Origin: Actinomycetota bacterium
GTDB taxonomy: Bacteria > Actinomycetota > Actinomycetes > S36-B12
Assembly (NCBI GenBank): GCA_030645615.1
Contig: JAUSNB010000036.1
Span: forward strand, 1-64,000
Length of the DNA stretch: 64,000 nucleotides
Direction: 5' to 3'
Made by a program: the position numbers and the translations under genes. Below the pieces are notes generated by a model. That model saw only the letters and a list, made by a program, of their open reading frames with translations. It was not told the DNA's origin and did no database searches. Below are positions 31,390 to 39,952 of this stretch, piece by piece. Positions within the stretch are counted from its first letter, which is position 1. Each line of letters starts with the position of its first letter.

Positions 31390-32556
31390 TCATTCCGCCA
31401 GAGTGATGAGGGCCGCGGCCGCCCTGGCTGCGTCTTCCGCAGTCGTCCACCGACCGACCGACAGACGGATGGCGGTCAGCGCAACCGCGGCCGGGAGTCC
31501 CATGGCCGTCAGGACGGGCGATGGCTCGTCATGGCCGGCGTGGCAGGCCGATCCGGCCGACGCGGCAAGGTCGACCGCGGATGCCAGGAGGCCGAGCGCA
31601 GGAACGCCGTCGATGCTCACGTTGAGTGTGTTGGGCAGCCGTTCGCCGGGATGACCGTTGAGGTGCACCCGACCGGGCAGGCCGGCTTCCAGTTCGACGT
31701 GCATCCGGTCCCGCAACGCGACCAGTCGCCGCGACTCTCCTCGCGACAGGGCCTCGGCCGCCAGCTTCGCGGCCGCACCGAGCCCCACGATGTACGGGAC
31801 ATTCTCGGTGCCGGCCCGCAGCCCGGACTCCTGGCCGCCGCCCCCGACGAGCGGGACCAGCGCGACTCCCTCACGCACGTACAGCGCCGCGATGCCCTTC
31901 GGGGCGTGCATCTTGTGGCCGACGATGGTGAGCAGGTCGACGCCCAGCGCATCGACGTCGACCTCGACCTTCCCGATCGACTGTGCGGCGTCGCAGTGCA
32001 GCAGGACGCCATGGTCGCGCGTGATGGCGGCGATCTCGGCGACCGGCTGGAGGGTGCCGGTCTCGTTGTTCGCGTGCATGATCGACACGAGGACCGTGTC
32101 CTGGGTGAGGGCTGCACCGAGTTCGTCGGGATCGACCCGGCCGTGGGCATCCACGCCGAGGTAGGTCACCAAGACCGCGTGGCGCTGCTCTAGGTACCGG
32201 CATGCGGCCAGTACCGCGGGATGCTCGGTAACCTGGGTGACGACGTGCACCGGGGTGCGAGCCGCGTCGATCGCGGCGAGAACCGCACCCCGGATCGCCA
32301 GCGCATCGGCCTCGGAGCCGCTGCTGGTGAAGACGACTCGCCCGCCTCTGCCGGATACCAGGCTGCTCACCTGTTCGCGGGCCCGCGCCAGCGCGACACT
32401 GGCCCCCACGCCGTAGGCATGAGTGCTCGAAGGGTTGCCGAACTCGACGGACAGGTACGGGGCCATGGCCTCGACCACGGCAGGGTCGATCGGCGTCGTG
32501 CCGTTGTAGTCCAGGTAGACCGGGCGACCGACCAGGCCAGGGTGCGGGGCAGCCAT
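31390..32556 (-). CDS. Cysteine desulfurase (NifS/IscS-like)
   Basis: A 388-aa PLP enzyme of class V. It has YLDYNGTTPIDP at the start, the PLP lysine in TIVGHKMHAPKGI and the catalytic cysteine in SAGSACHAGHDEP. It takes sulfur from cysteine to form an enzyme persulfide plus alanine. It is the last gene of the six-gene sulfur operon, 6 bp after the DsrE-like gene, so it may supply persulfide sulfur to the rhodanese and DsrE partners rather than to Fe-S assembly (inference). Confidence 0.9.
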   Translation of the reverse strand: MAAPHPGLVGRPVYLDYNGTTPIDPAVVEAMAPYLSVEFGNPSSTHAYGVGASVALARAREQVSSLVSGRGGRVVFTSSGSEADALAIRGAVLAAIDAARTPVHVVTQVTEHPAVLAACRYLEQRHAVLVTYLGVDAHGRVDPDELGAALTQDTVLVSIMHANNETGTLQPVAEIAAITRDHGVLLHCDAAQSIGKVEVDVDALGVDLLTIVGHKMHAPKGIAALYVREGVALVPLVGGGGQESGLRAGTENVPYIVGLGAAAKLAAEALSRGESRRLVALRDRMHVELEAGLPGRVHLNGHPGERLPNTLNVSIDGVPALGLLASAVDLAASAGSACHAGHDEPSPVLTAMGLPAAVALTAIRLSVGRWTTAEDAARAAAALITLAE

Positions 32557-32562
32557 CGTGGC

Positions 32563-32913
32563 CTAGAAGACCAGGACCTTGGCTGCGGCAAGGGTGAGGT
32601 CGGTGAGCTCCTCCATGGTCGAGCGAACCGCCCCCTCGATGAGCATCCCGTCACCGATCCCGCGAGCGTCCATCCAGGTGCCGCAGCACTTGATCGACCC
32701 TGCGTTGCGGGAGACGACGCCCAGCATCCGGTCGAGCTTGTAGCAGCCGTCCGGGGTCTTCTGGCCGGACATGGCGGCGGTGACGCCATCGCCCATGAGG
32801 AAGACGGTCATCTCGACTCCGTCGCGCTTGGCCAGCGAGGCAGCGAGCCGGATGGCCTGGAAGGTCGAGTCCAGCCCGTAGGCGGATCCGTTGATGATCA
32901 TCAGGGAGTTCAT
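32563..32913 (-). CDS. DsrE-like sulfur-transfer protein
   Basis: A 116-aa DsrE/YchN-type protein: NSLMIINGSAYGLDSTFQAIRLA, then the VTVFLMGDG-like strand and a C-terminal region with GSIKCCGTWMDARG. The tandem cysteines there are placed where DsrE-family proteins carry the persulfide cysteine. The ATG at 32913 overlaps the PIG-L stop codon (ATGA) and has AGGAAGG upstream. Likely a cytoplasmic sulfur shuttle between the rhodaneses and the cysteine desulfurase of the same operon. Confidence 0.85.
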   Translation of the reverse strand: MNSLMIINGSAYGLDSTFQAIRLAASLAKRDGVEMTVFLMGDGVTAAMSGQKTPDGCYKLDRMLGVVSRNAGSIKCCGTWMDARGIGDGMLIEGAVRSTMEELTDLTLAAAKVLVF

Positions 32914-33590
32914 GATGGGCCTTCCTGCGGGGCGTGGTGGAGCCAGCGCAGGTGCTCGAGTCGACCGAGCAGGTCGAGGCGGCGCCACAGGACACTGCCG
33001 GGCACGGCCTGGCTGGGGTGGCAGTCGACTGCCGCGCGCTGGTGAGTCCGGTCGACCGTCAGGGTGATGTCGATGTCACCCGGCGCGTGCCCACTGAACG
33101 AGGACCCGCATTCACTGTTGAGGGCCCGCGCGACACTGTCGGGGACGGTCCAGCCGAGCATCCCCACGGCCCGCATCGTCGCCACCTGGGCCGCCACTGC
33201 CGTGGCCGCGCGGTGATCGGGGTGACCCGTGACGCCGGAAGGGTCGAACGCGATAAGGCCGTCGGGCTCCACCTCCGCGGCGTAGGCGAGCGCATCGGCG
33301 AGGAGGACCCCGTGGTCGATGCCGGCCAGGCCGCCGTCAGGGAACGCGAGCAGCCGGACATCGACGATCCCGAGTTGGGCGGCCGCCGACCTGAGCTCGT
33401 CCGCCCGCAGCGTTGCCAGGTCGCCCGTGACCGCGTGCAGGGTCGAGGCCTCGCCGCGGGTGAAGCACAGCACGTGCACCCGTGCGCCGGAGTCGGCGAA
33501 GGCGGATAGGACGGCGCCGAGGCCGAACGACTCGTCGTCGGGATGCGCCACGATGGCGAGGACCGAGCCCCACTCGGGCAGCGTGCTCAC
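32910..33590 (-). CDS. PIG-L/LmbE-type deacetylase
   Basis: A 226-aa zinc-dependent deacetylase-like protein with the metal motif AHPDDES and the second histidine block VTGHPDHRA. The family includes MshB and Mca of mycothiol metabolism. In an operon full of sulfur-transfer proteins, a role in low-molecular-weight thiol turnover (amidase of thiol conjugates or deacetylase) is attractive but not shown. The GTG at 33590 overlaps the previous stop (GTGA), and its own stop overlaps the DsrE start. Confidence 0.85.
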   Translation of the reverse strand: MSTLPEWGSVLAIVAHPDDESFGLGAVLSAFADSGARVHVLCFTRGEASTLHAVTGDLATLRADELRSAAAQLGIVDVRLLAFPDGGLAGIDHGVLLADALAYAAEVEPDGLIAFDPSGVTGHPDHRAATAVAAQVATMRAVGMLGWTVPDSVARALNSECGSSFSGHAPGDIDITLTVDRTHQRAAVDCHPSQAVPGSVLWRRLDLLGRLEHLRWLHHAPQEGPS

Positions 33591-34258
33591 GCGGCACCTA
33601 CCTCGACGGGCAGCCCGGCCAGGCGCCACTCGAGCATGCCCTCGTCGAGCCGCCGGGCCCGCCGGCCCGTGCTCGCAAGCAGGCGCACCGCGTCAGACGC
33701 GAGGACGCAGTACGCGCCACGGCAGTAGGCGACGACCTCGACGTGCTCGGGCAGGTCGTGCAGGCACTGCTCGAGCTCGCCCAACGGGATGGACAACGCC
33801 CCGGGTATGTGGCCTGCCTCGAACTCCACGGCGGGGCGGACGTCGAGCACGACCACGTCGCCGGCCCGGGCTCGGCGCAGCAATTCCTGGCGCTCGACCG
33901 GGTCGACGTCGGCCTCGGGTGCGCCGAGGTACTCGGCGGCCGCCCGCTCGGCGTCGGCGAGGTGCGTGGTCGCGACGGTCCGGAGCAGGGCGAACAGCCC
34001 CGCGACGTCGTCCCCGGCCAGGCGGTAGCGCATGAAGGTGCCGTCGCGACGGGCGCGCACCAGTCCGGAGTCCTTGAGTGCCTGAAGGTGCTGGGACGCT
34101 GTGGACAGCCCCAGCCCGGCCGACGAGGCCAGCGACTCGACCGTCCGTTCGCCCTGGGCCAGCAGGTCGAGCAGTTCCAGCCGCTTGGGGCTCGACAGTG
34201 CTTTGCCGGCCCGGGCGAACTGCTCGTACATCGCGGTCTTGGCGTGGCGCTGGCTCAT
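33587..34258 (-). CDS. ArsR regulator fused to rhodanese domain
   Basis: A 223-aa two-domain protein. Residues 10-95 are an ArsR-type winged helix (SSPKRLELLDLLAQGERTVE, GLGLSTASQHLQALKDSGLV). Residues 120-220 are a rhodanese domain with the active-site loop YCRGAYC, whose first Cys can hold persulfide. The fusion suggests a repressor that reads persulfide or thiosulfate sulfur directly. The likely operator is the inverted repeat at 36901-36920 upstream of the operon. The ATG overlaps the MFS stop codon (ATGA). Confidence 0.9.
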   Translation of the reverse strand: MSQRHAKTAMYEQFARAGKALSSPKRLELLDLLAQGERTVESLASSAGLGLSTASQHLQALKDSGLVRARRDGTFMRYRLAGDDVAGLFALLRTVATTHLADAERAAAEYLGAPEADVDPVERQELLRRARAGDVVVLDVRPAVEFEAGHIPGALSIPLGELEQCLHDLPEHVEVVAYCRGAYCVLASDAVRLLASTGRRARRLDEGMLEWRLAGLPVEVGAA

Positions 34259-35541
34259 GCCGGTCGTCCAACCGGGGCAGGGGCGGGCCGGTGGTGGGTC
34301 TCGTACATGCGCACGGCGACGACCACTCCGGACGCGGCCGTGAGGATGGCGACGGCGGTGATGGCGAACCGGATGCCATACAGGTCGGCGAGGATGCCCG
34401 CCATCAGCGCACCGACAGCGAAGCCGCCGTCGCGCCACAGCCGGTACGTGCCGACTGCGCGGGCGCGCCAGGCCGGGTGTGCGACGTCGCCGATGGCGGC
34501 GAGCAGCGTCGGGTAGACCATGGCGGTGCCGAGGCCCAGCAGGATCGCGGCGACCGCCCACCAGCCGAACTCGTTCGACACCGCGACGATGCCTAGGCCG
34601 ACCGCCTGCAGCCACATGCCGCTGGCGATGAGCCACTTGCGGCCCCACCGGTCGGACAGTGCGCCGGTGCCGAGTTGCGCGATGCCCCACACCGCCGGGT
34701 AGAGCGCGGCGAGGATGCCGATCTTGCTGATCGACAGGCCGGCGGACAGGAACAGGACCGGGAAGAGTCCCCAGGCCAGGCCGTCGTTGAGGTTGTTGAC
34801 CAGGCCGGCCTGGCTGGCCGCGGACAGCGCTGGCTCCTTGAACGAGGTCTGCAGGAAGACCTGGCCGTTGGTCAGCTCGTCGTGCAGGTGATCGTGCCTG
34901 CCGTCGGCCCGGGGCACGTGGCCGGCCGCCTCGAGCCGTGCGAAGTCCTGGGTCTCGCGGACGAAGATCGCCGAGACGCCCAGGCCGAGGGCCGCGAACG
35001 CGATGCCCAGCAGGAAGGGAGCGGGCCGCAGGCCGTACTCGGCGGCGAGGTATCCGGTAGCCAGGGCGGTGGCGGCGACCGCGGCGTAGCCGGCGGCCTC
35101 GTTGAAGCCCATGGCCAGGCCGCGCCGGGCCGGGCCGACGAGGTCGATCTTCATGACGACGGTGGTGGACCAGGTCATGCCCTGGCTGATGCCGAGCAGG
35201 ACGTTCGCGAACACGATCCAGCCCCAGCCCGGGGCCCAGATGAGCAGCAGCGGCACCGGCACCGCGATGATCCAGCCTGCGACGAGCACGGGCTTGCGGC
35301 CGAACCGGTCGGACAGCGTGCCGGCGAAGTAGTTCGTCGCTGCCTTGGATGCGCCGAAGGCGAGGATGTACGTCATGGCGGCGGTGTAGGCGTCGAGGTG
35401 GAACTCGGAGCCGGCCAGCAGCGGCAGCACCGTGCGCTCCTGACCGAGCATCCCGCCCACCAGGGCGTTGACCGCGACGAGCAGGCTGAACTGCGCGAGG
35501 TTCTGCCGCAGGCCCAGCTGCATGGACCTGGGCCGGCTCAT
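34255..35541 (-). CDS. MFS transporter
   Basis: A 428-aa major facilitator with about 12 hydrophobic helices. The loop 2-3 signature is GTLSDRFGRKPVL and its repeat in the second half is GALSDRWGRKWLI. A His-rich loop (RADGRHDHLHDE) lies in the middle and may bind a metal. The substrate is unknown; the operon suggests a sulfur compound such as sulfite, thiosulfate or a thiol. It is joined by 4-bp overlaps to the genes on both sides. Confidence 0.85.
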   Translation of the reverse strand: MSRPRSMQLGLRQNLAQFSLLVAVNALVGGMLGQERTVLPLLAGSEFHLDAYTAAMTYILAFGASKAATNYFAGTLSDRFGRKPVLVAGWIIAVPVPLLLIWAPGWGWIVFANVLLGISQGMTWSTTVVMKIDLVGPARRGLAMGFNEAAGYAAVAATALATGYLAAEYGLRPAPFLLGIAFAALGLGVSAIFVRETQDFARLEAAGHVPRADGRHDHLHDELTNGQVFLQTSFKEPALSAASQAGLVNNLNDGLAWGLFPVLFLSAGLSISKIGILAALYPAVWGIAQLGTGALSDRWGRKWLIASGMWLQAVGLGIVAVSNEFGWWAVAAILLGLGTAMVYPTLLAAIGDVAHPAWRARAVGTYRLWRDGGFAVGALMAGILADLYGIRFAITAVAILTAASGVVVAVRMYETHHRPAPAPVGRPA

Positions 35542-36881
35542 GTCACGAGCTCCCGGCCCGTGGCCCGTGCCCACGCGCCGGTGCCGCCTTCGAGGACGGA
35601 AACCTTGCGCCCCTGGCGCTCGAGCACGCTGGCGGCCGTCATGGCACGGTCGGTCCCGCCGCACATCGTGACGAGGCTCCCCGCCGGGGCGCGCTCGGCA
35701 GTGACGTCGCCCAGTTCGACGTTCACCGCACCGGGCACGTGGCCGGAGGCGAACTCGTTCGCCTGCCGGATGTCCAGCGGCACGGCGCCGGCCACAGCGT
35801 GGCCGTCGACCAGTGGCGTGCGTCCCACCGGGAGCCCGGCATCGGCCCACGTCGCGAAGCCGCCGTCGAGCTCGCCGGCGAGGTTGCGATAGCCGACCTT
35901 GCGGGCCTGCCACACGATCTCCTCCGGGTCCTGGTCGCCATTGCGCACGAAGGCGAGCGGAGTGCCGTCGTCGGGGACCATCCAGCCGAGCCAGGTGGCG
36001 AGCACCGGCCGCAGGGCGATCGCCAGCGAGCCGGGGACGTGGCCGGCGGCGAACTGGTCGGACGGGCGCACGTCGACGATCTCCGCGCCGGAGGCGTGCA
36101 GTGAGCGCAGCTCCCGCAGGCCGAGCCGGGCGAGCGGGCCGGTGTCGAGGTCCGGCACGCCGTCGCGGTTGACGGCGCCGAGCCGGCGGAAGTAGGGCGG
36201 ATAGGTGCCCAGGCTGGCCAGGAGCCGGGCCACGAACTCGTCCTCGTCCTCGAGCGCCATGAGTGCGTTCGTCGCCTTCTCGCGGCCGATGGTCGTGATC
36301 CGGTCGGCCCCGGGCGGTGCCGAGCAGAACGAGCCGGCGCCGTGAGTGGGGAAGACTGGGGTCGAGTCGGGCAGCTGGGCCAGGCGCCGCAGTGAGCGGA
36401 ACTGCGCCCGGGCGAGCTCGTCGGTCCGGCCAGGCGATACCAGGTCGGTTCGGGCGGCCGACCCCACGATCAGGGATCCGCCGGTGAAGGCCGCCAGCAC
36501 GCCGTCACCGTCCATGAGCAGGTAGGACATGTGCTCGTCCGTGTGCCCGGGCGTCGTCCAGCCGACGAGGGTCAGTCCGCCGAGGTCATATGCCTGCCCA
36601 TCCGCCATGGGCACGTGGTCGAAGAGACGGCCGCCGAGTGCGGAGCCAAGGATGAGGGCGCCGTCGCGGCGGGCCAGCCGGGTCGACCCGGACAGGAAGT
36701 CCGCGTGCAGGTGCGTGTCCGCGGCCACGACCACCCTGAGCCCCCGGGTGGCGGCCTCGTGATCGAGCGTCCGCAGGTCCACAGTCGCGTCCAGTGCAAG
36801 CGCCCGGCCGTCCCCGAGGTCCACCAGGTACGCTTGGTTGCCGAGTCCTTCGTCGAGCAGGGCGATCACGCGCTCGCTCAT
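35538..36881 (-). CDS. Metallo-beta-lactamase / double rhodanese protein (ETHE1-like)
   Basis: A 447-aa protein. Residues 1-230 are an MBL-fold domain with THLHADF and GHTDEH metal motifs, like the persulfide dioxygenase ETHE1. Two rhodanese domains follow (about 255-345 and 355-445). The first has no cysteine in its active loop (FVRNGDQD) and the second has one (TMCGGTDRAM). Such proteins oxidise glutathione- or protein-bound persulfide to sulfite. AAAGGAGGT precedes the ATG at 36881. It is the first gene of the operon. Confidence 0.9.
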   Translation of the reverse strand: MSERVIALLDEGLGNQAYLVDLGDGRALALDATVDLRTLDHEAATRGLRVVVAADTHLHADFLSGSTRLARRDGALILGSALGGRLFDHVPMADGQAYDLGGLTLVGWTTPGHTDEHMSYLLMDGDGVLAAFTGGSLIVGSAARTDLVSPGRTDELARAQFRSLRRLAQLPDSTPVFPTHGAGSFCSAPPGADRITTIGREKATNALMALEDEDEFVARLLASLGTYPPYFRRLGAVNRDGVPDLDTGPLARLGLRELRSLHASGAEIVDVRPSDQFAAGHVPGSLAIALRPVLATWLGWMVPDDGTPLAFVRNGDQDPEEIVWQARKVGYRNLAGELDGGFATWADAGLPVGRTPLVDGHAVAGAVPLDIRQANEFASGHVPGAVNVELGDVTAERAPAGSLVTMCGGTDRAMTAASVLERQGRKVSVLEGGTGAWARATGRELVT

Positions 36882-36900
36882 GGCACCTCCTTTCGGCACT

Positions 36901-36920
36901 ATTCCATAGAATTGCGGAAT
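36901..36920. promoter_or_regulatory. Probable ArsR-family operator of the sulfur operon
   Basis: ATTCC (36901-36905) and GGAAT (36916-36920) form an inverted repeat with a 10-bp A/T-richer centre, in the 72-bp gap before the MBL-rhodanese gene. The size and spacing fit ArsR-type sites. The operon's own ArsR-rhodanese protein is the natural binder. Confidence 0.55.
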
Positions 36921-36953
36921 GGTCATCCGCGGAGGATGAGTCGGAGCCGGCTC

Positions 36954-37589
36954 CTAGGCCGCGAGCCGAACCAGCATGTCCTGCATCTGCTCGATCTGGG
37001 CGGTCTGCACGACCCGGATGCTCTCGCTGAATTCCCGCAGGTCGGGGTTCGCGCTGTCCTGGATCATGCCGATCATGTGGAGGGCACCCTCGTGGTGCCG
37101 GATCATCCCCGCCAGCCACAGGCTGTCGAACGGCGCTCCGGACGAGCTGGCCAGGGTCGCCAGCTCGCTGGCCGAGAGCATGCCGCCCATGCCCATCCCC
37201 ATAGGGTGGCCCAGGTCCGAGGCCACACCCGCGTCAGCGAGCCAGCCCTCCATCTGGATGATCTCGGCCGCCTGGCCGTCGCGGATCTCCGTCGCGAGTG
37301 CGCGCAGTTCCTCGTCGGTCGACGTCGCCAGCGCGAGGTCCGACATGTCGACTGCCTGCTGGTGGTGCGGGATCATCATCTGAAGGAACATGACGTCCGA
37401 GCCGGACAGGTCCCCGGCCCCGGTGGCGCCTCCGTGCATTCCCATCCCGGTGGCGTTGCCCATCATGCCGACCGGTGTCACGGCGTTGTCACGCGTGAGG
37501 CCGGCGCCGAGCAGGAATGCCACGGCCGCAACGAGCACGACGATGATCCCGGCAAGGATCAGCGTTCGCCGGTCGACCGTGGTCTGCAT
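36954..37589 (-). CDS. DUF305 family protein, membrane-anchored
   Basis: A 211-aa protein with an N-terminal anchor or signal (LILAGIIVVLVAAVAFLLGAG), a Met/Gly/His-rich linker (GMMGNATGMGMHGG) and a DUF305 domain of two helical halves, each with a His pair: MMIPHHQQAVDM and MIRHHEGALHM. The His- and Met-rich motifs suggest copper or another metal outside the membrane. It lies 72 bp upstream of the sulfur operon in the same direction, but the operator in between suggests separate control. Confidence 0.85.
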   Translation of the reverse strand: MQTTVDRRTLILAGIIVVLVAAVAFLLGAGLTRDNAVTPVGMMGNATGMGMHGGATGAGDLSGSDVMFLQMMIPHHQQAVDMSDLALATSTDEELRALATEIRDGQAAEIIQMEGWLADAGVASDLGHPMGMGMGGMLSASELATLASSSGAPFDSLWLAGMIRHHEGALHMIGMIQDSANPDLREFSESIRVVQTAQIEQMQDMLVRLAA

Positions 37590-37723
37590 GGCGCCTCCTG
37601 GGCACGTGGACGACGACGAACGAATCCACGATATGCCCGTCCCGCGGCCGAAGGGCCGGCCACGGTGTGACCGTGCGTACGCTGGGCGCGCGCACGCGAC
37701 GGTGCTGGGAGGAAGGGGGCCGC

Positions 37724-38287
37724 ATGAGCGCCCCTTCGACGACCAGGCGGATCCAGATCATGGACGCTGCCGCGCAGCTGTTCGCCGACCATGGCTTCCA
37801 CAACGTCTCGCTGACCGAGATCGGCCGAGCCGTCGGCATCTCGGGGCCGGCCGTGTACCGGCACTTCGACAAGAAGGACGACATCCTCGGCGCGATCCTC
37901 GTGCAGATCAGCGAGTTCCTGCTCGACGAGGCGACAGCCCTCGGCACGCAGCACGCCGACCCGCACGACCTGCTCAAGGCGCTCGTCGCGGCCCACGTGG
38001 ACTTCTCAGTCACGAGGCCGGAGCTGATCATCCTGCAGTGGCGCGAGTTCGGGAACCTGCGCGGCGAGGACCGGCGCACGGTGCGCCGGCTCCAGCGCAC
38101 CTACATCGACTACTGGACCGCCGTGCTGCTCAAGCTGAAGCCCGCCCTGTCGATCCCCGAGGCGGGGGCCACCGTGGTGGCGGCCTTCGGGCTGATGAAC
38201 TCCACCCCCTTCAGCGCCTCGCGGCTCGGCCCCGACGAATCCCGCCCCCTGCTTCGGACGCTGACGATGGACATGTTCGCCGTCTGA
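37724..38287 (+). CDS. TetR-family regulator
   Basis: A 187-aa TetR protein: IMDAAAQLFADHGFHNVSLT and GISGPAVYRHFDKKDDIL form the DNA-binding helices, and the C-terminal ligand domain includes a TetR_C-like LQRTYIDYWTAVLLKL. GGAGGAAGGGGG precedes the ATG at 37724. It lies 103 bp before, and in the same direction as, the leucine-catabolism-type operon, with a GTTAAT inverted repeat in the gap. It is the likely repressor of that operon, with an acyl-CoA as a plausible inducer. Confidence 0.85.
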   Translation: MSAPSTTRRIQIMDAAAQLFADHGFHNVSLTEIGRAVGISGPAVYRHFDKKDDILGAILVQISEFLLDEATALGTQHADPHDLLKALVAAHVDFSVTRPELIILQWREFGNLRGEDRRTVRRLQRTYIDYWTAVLLKLKPALSIPEAGATVVAAFGLMNSTPFSASRLGPDESRPLLRTLTMDMFAV

Positions 38288-38353
38288 CGGCGCGGGCGGC
38301 TAATAGCCATCTACGAAACCGGCTGTTCCCCTTTCCTTATGGGGCGCCCTTAG

Positions 38354-38369
38354 GTTAATCTCCATTAAC
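38354..38369. promoter_or_regulatory. Probable TetR operator
   Basis: GTTAAT-ctcc-ATTAAC (38354-38369), a perfect 6-bp inverted repeat with a 4-bp centre, lying 21 bp before the first ATG of the acyl-CoA catabolic operon. It is the most A/T-rich spot of the region. Confidence 0.6.
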
Positions 38370-38390
38370 TAGACGGGCGACGGGAGCGGC

Positions 38391-39947
38391 ATGGCGACAG
38401 ACATGAGGCAACTCGTTCAGGAGCTGCACGAGCTCGTCGCCGCGGCCCGCATCGGCGGGTCCGCCGCCGCGCGGGAGCGGCACGTCTCCCGCGGCAAGCT
38501 GCTCGTACGCGACCGGGTCGACCGGCTGCTCGACCCCGGCAGCCCCTTCCTCGAGCTCAGCCCGTTGGCCGCGCACGGCGTCTACGACGACGACGTCCCG
38601 TCGGCCGGCGTCGTCGCCGGCATCGGGCGGGTGCAGGGCCGCGAGTGCGTCGTCGTGGCCAACGACGCGACGGTGAAGGGCGGCACGTACTACCCGCTCA
38701 CGGTCAAGAAGCATCTGCGCGCCCAGGAGGTGGCCCGGGCGAACCGGCTGCCGTGCATCTATCTGGTGGACTCGGGCGGTGCCTTCCTGCCGATGCAGGA
38801 CGAGGTGTTCCCGGACCGGGAGCACTTCGGCAGGATCTTCTTCAACCAGGCGAACCTCTCCGCTGCGGGGATCCCGCAGATCGCTGCCGTCATGGGCTCG
38901 TGCACCGCTGGCGGCGCCTACATCCCCGCGATGTCGGACGAGTCGGTCATCGTGCGCAACCAGGGCACCATCTTCCTGGGCGGCCCGCCACTGGTGAAGG
39001 CAGCGACCGGCGAGGTGGTCACGGCCGAGGAGCTCGGCGGCGGTGACGTCCATGCGCGGCGCTCGGGCGTGGTCGACCACCTCGCCGCCGACGACGCCGA
39101 GGCACTGGCCATCGTGCGCTCGATCGTCGCGACGCTCGAGCGACCCGTTCAGCCGTCCATCCGCCAGCACGAAGTCGAGGAGCCGGCCGTCGACCCGGCC
39201 GGGCTCTACGACGTCGTCCCCACCGACGCCAAGGTGCCGTACGACGTGCGCGAGGTCATCATGCGCATCGTCGACGGCAGCCGCTTCCACGAGTTCAAGG
39301 CCCTCTACGGGCAGACTCTGGTGTGCGGGTTCGCGCGCGTCTGGGGCTACCCGGTCGGCATCGTCGCCAACAACGGCATCCTGTTCTCCGAGTCCGCACT
39401 CAAGGGAGCGCACTTCGTCGAGCTGTGCAACCAGCGGGGCGTCCCGCTCGTCTTCCTGCAGAACATCGCCGGCTTCATGGTGGGCAAGGAGTACGAGACC
39501 AGCGGCATCGCGCGCGACGGCGCGAAGCTGGTCACCGCGGTGGCCTGCTCGGTCGTGCCGAAGTTCACCGTCGTCATCGGCGGCTCCTTCGGGGCCGGCA
39601 ACTACGGCATGTGCGGGCGGGCGTACGACCCGCGCTTCCTGTGGATGTGGCCCAACGCGCGCATCTCCGTCATGGGCGGAGAGCAGGCCGCGACGGTGCT
39701 CGCCACCGTCAAGCGCGATGGCCTCGAGGCGGCCGGGCAGGAGTGGAGCGGGCCAGACGAGGAAGCGTTCAAGGACCCCATCCGCGAGCAGTACGAGACG
39801 CAGGGCTCGCCCTACTACTCCACGGCACGGCTGTGGGACGACGGCGTGATCGACCCGCTCGACACCCGGCGCGTGCTCGGCCTCGGCCTTGCCGCCGCGT
39901 CGAACGCGCCGATCCCCGAGCCCTCCTACGGAATCTTCCGGATGTGA
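38391..39947 (+). CDS. Acyl-CoA carboxylase carboxyltransferase (methylcrotonyl-CoA carboxylase beta-like)
   Basis: A 518-aa carboxyltransferase with the two crotonase-like halves. The ending SYGIFRM and the stretch [21 protein letters not shown] are typical of 3-methylcrotonyl-CoA carboxylase beta (MccB/LiuB). [13 protein letters not shown] and [10 protein letters not shown] form the two oxyanion turns. It moves CO2 from carboxybiotin to 3-methylcrotonyl-CoA in leucine breakdown. GGGAG precedes the ATG. It is followed 5 bp later by the biotin carboxylase subunit. Confidence 0.9.
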   Translation: MATDMRQLVQELHELVAAARIGGSAAARERHVSRGKLLVRDRVDRLLDPGSPFLELSPLAAHGVYDDDVPSAGVVAGIGRVQGRECVVVANDATVKGGTYYPLTVKKHLRAQEVARANRLPCIYLVDSGGAFLPMQDEVFPDREHFGRIFFNQANLSAAGIPQIAAVMGSCTAGGAYIPAMSDESVIVRNQGTIFLGGPPLVKAATGEVVTAEELGGGDVHARRSGVVDHLAADDAEALAIVRSIVATLERPVQPSIRQHEVEEPAVDPAGLYDVVPTDAKVPYDVREVIMRIVDGSRFHEFKALYGQTLVCGFARVWGYPVGIVANNGILFSESALKGAHFVELCNQRGVPLVFLQNIAGFMVGKEYETSGIARDGAKLVTAVACSVVPKFTVVIGGSFGAGNYGMCGRAYDPRFLWMWPNARISVMGGEQAATVLATVKRDGLEAAGQEWSGPDEEAFKDPIREQYETQGSPYYSTARLWDDGVIDPLDTRRVLGLGLAAASNAPIPEPSYGIFRM

Positions 39948-39952
39948 CGGGC

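Noticed and set aside
39323-39952. Extension of the biotin carboxylase frame into the beta-subunit gene
   Set aside because: It is a shadow of the carboxyltransferase; the ATG at 39953 gives the family N-terminus.
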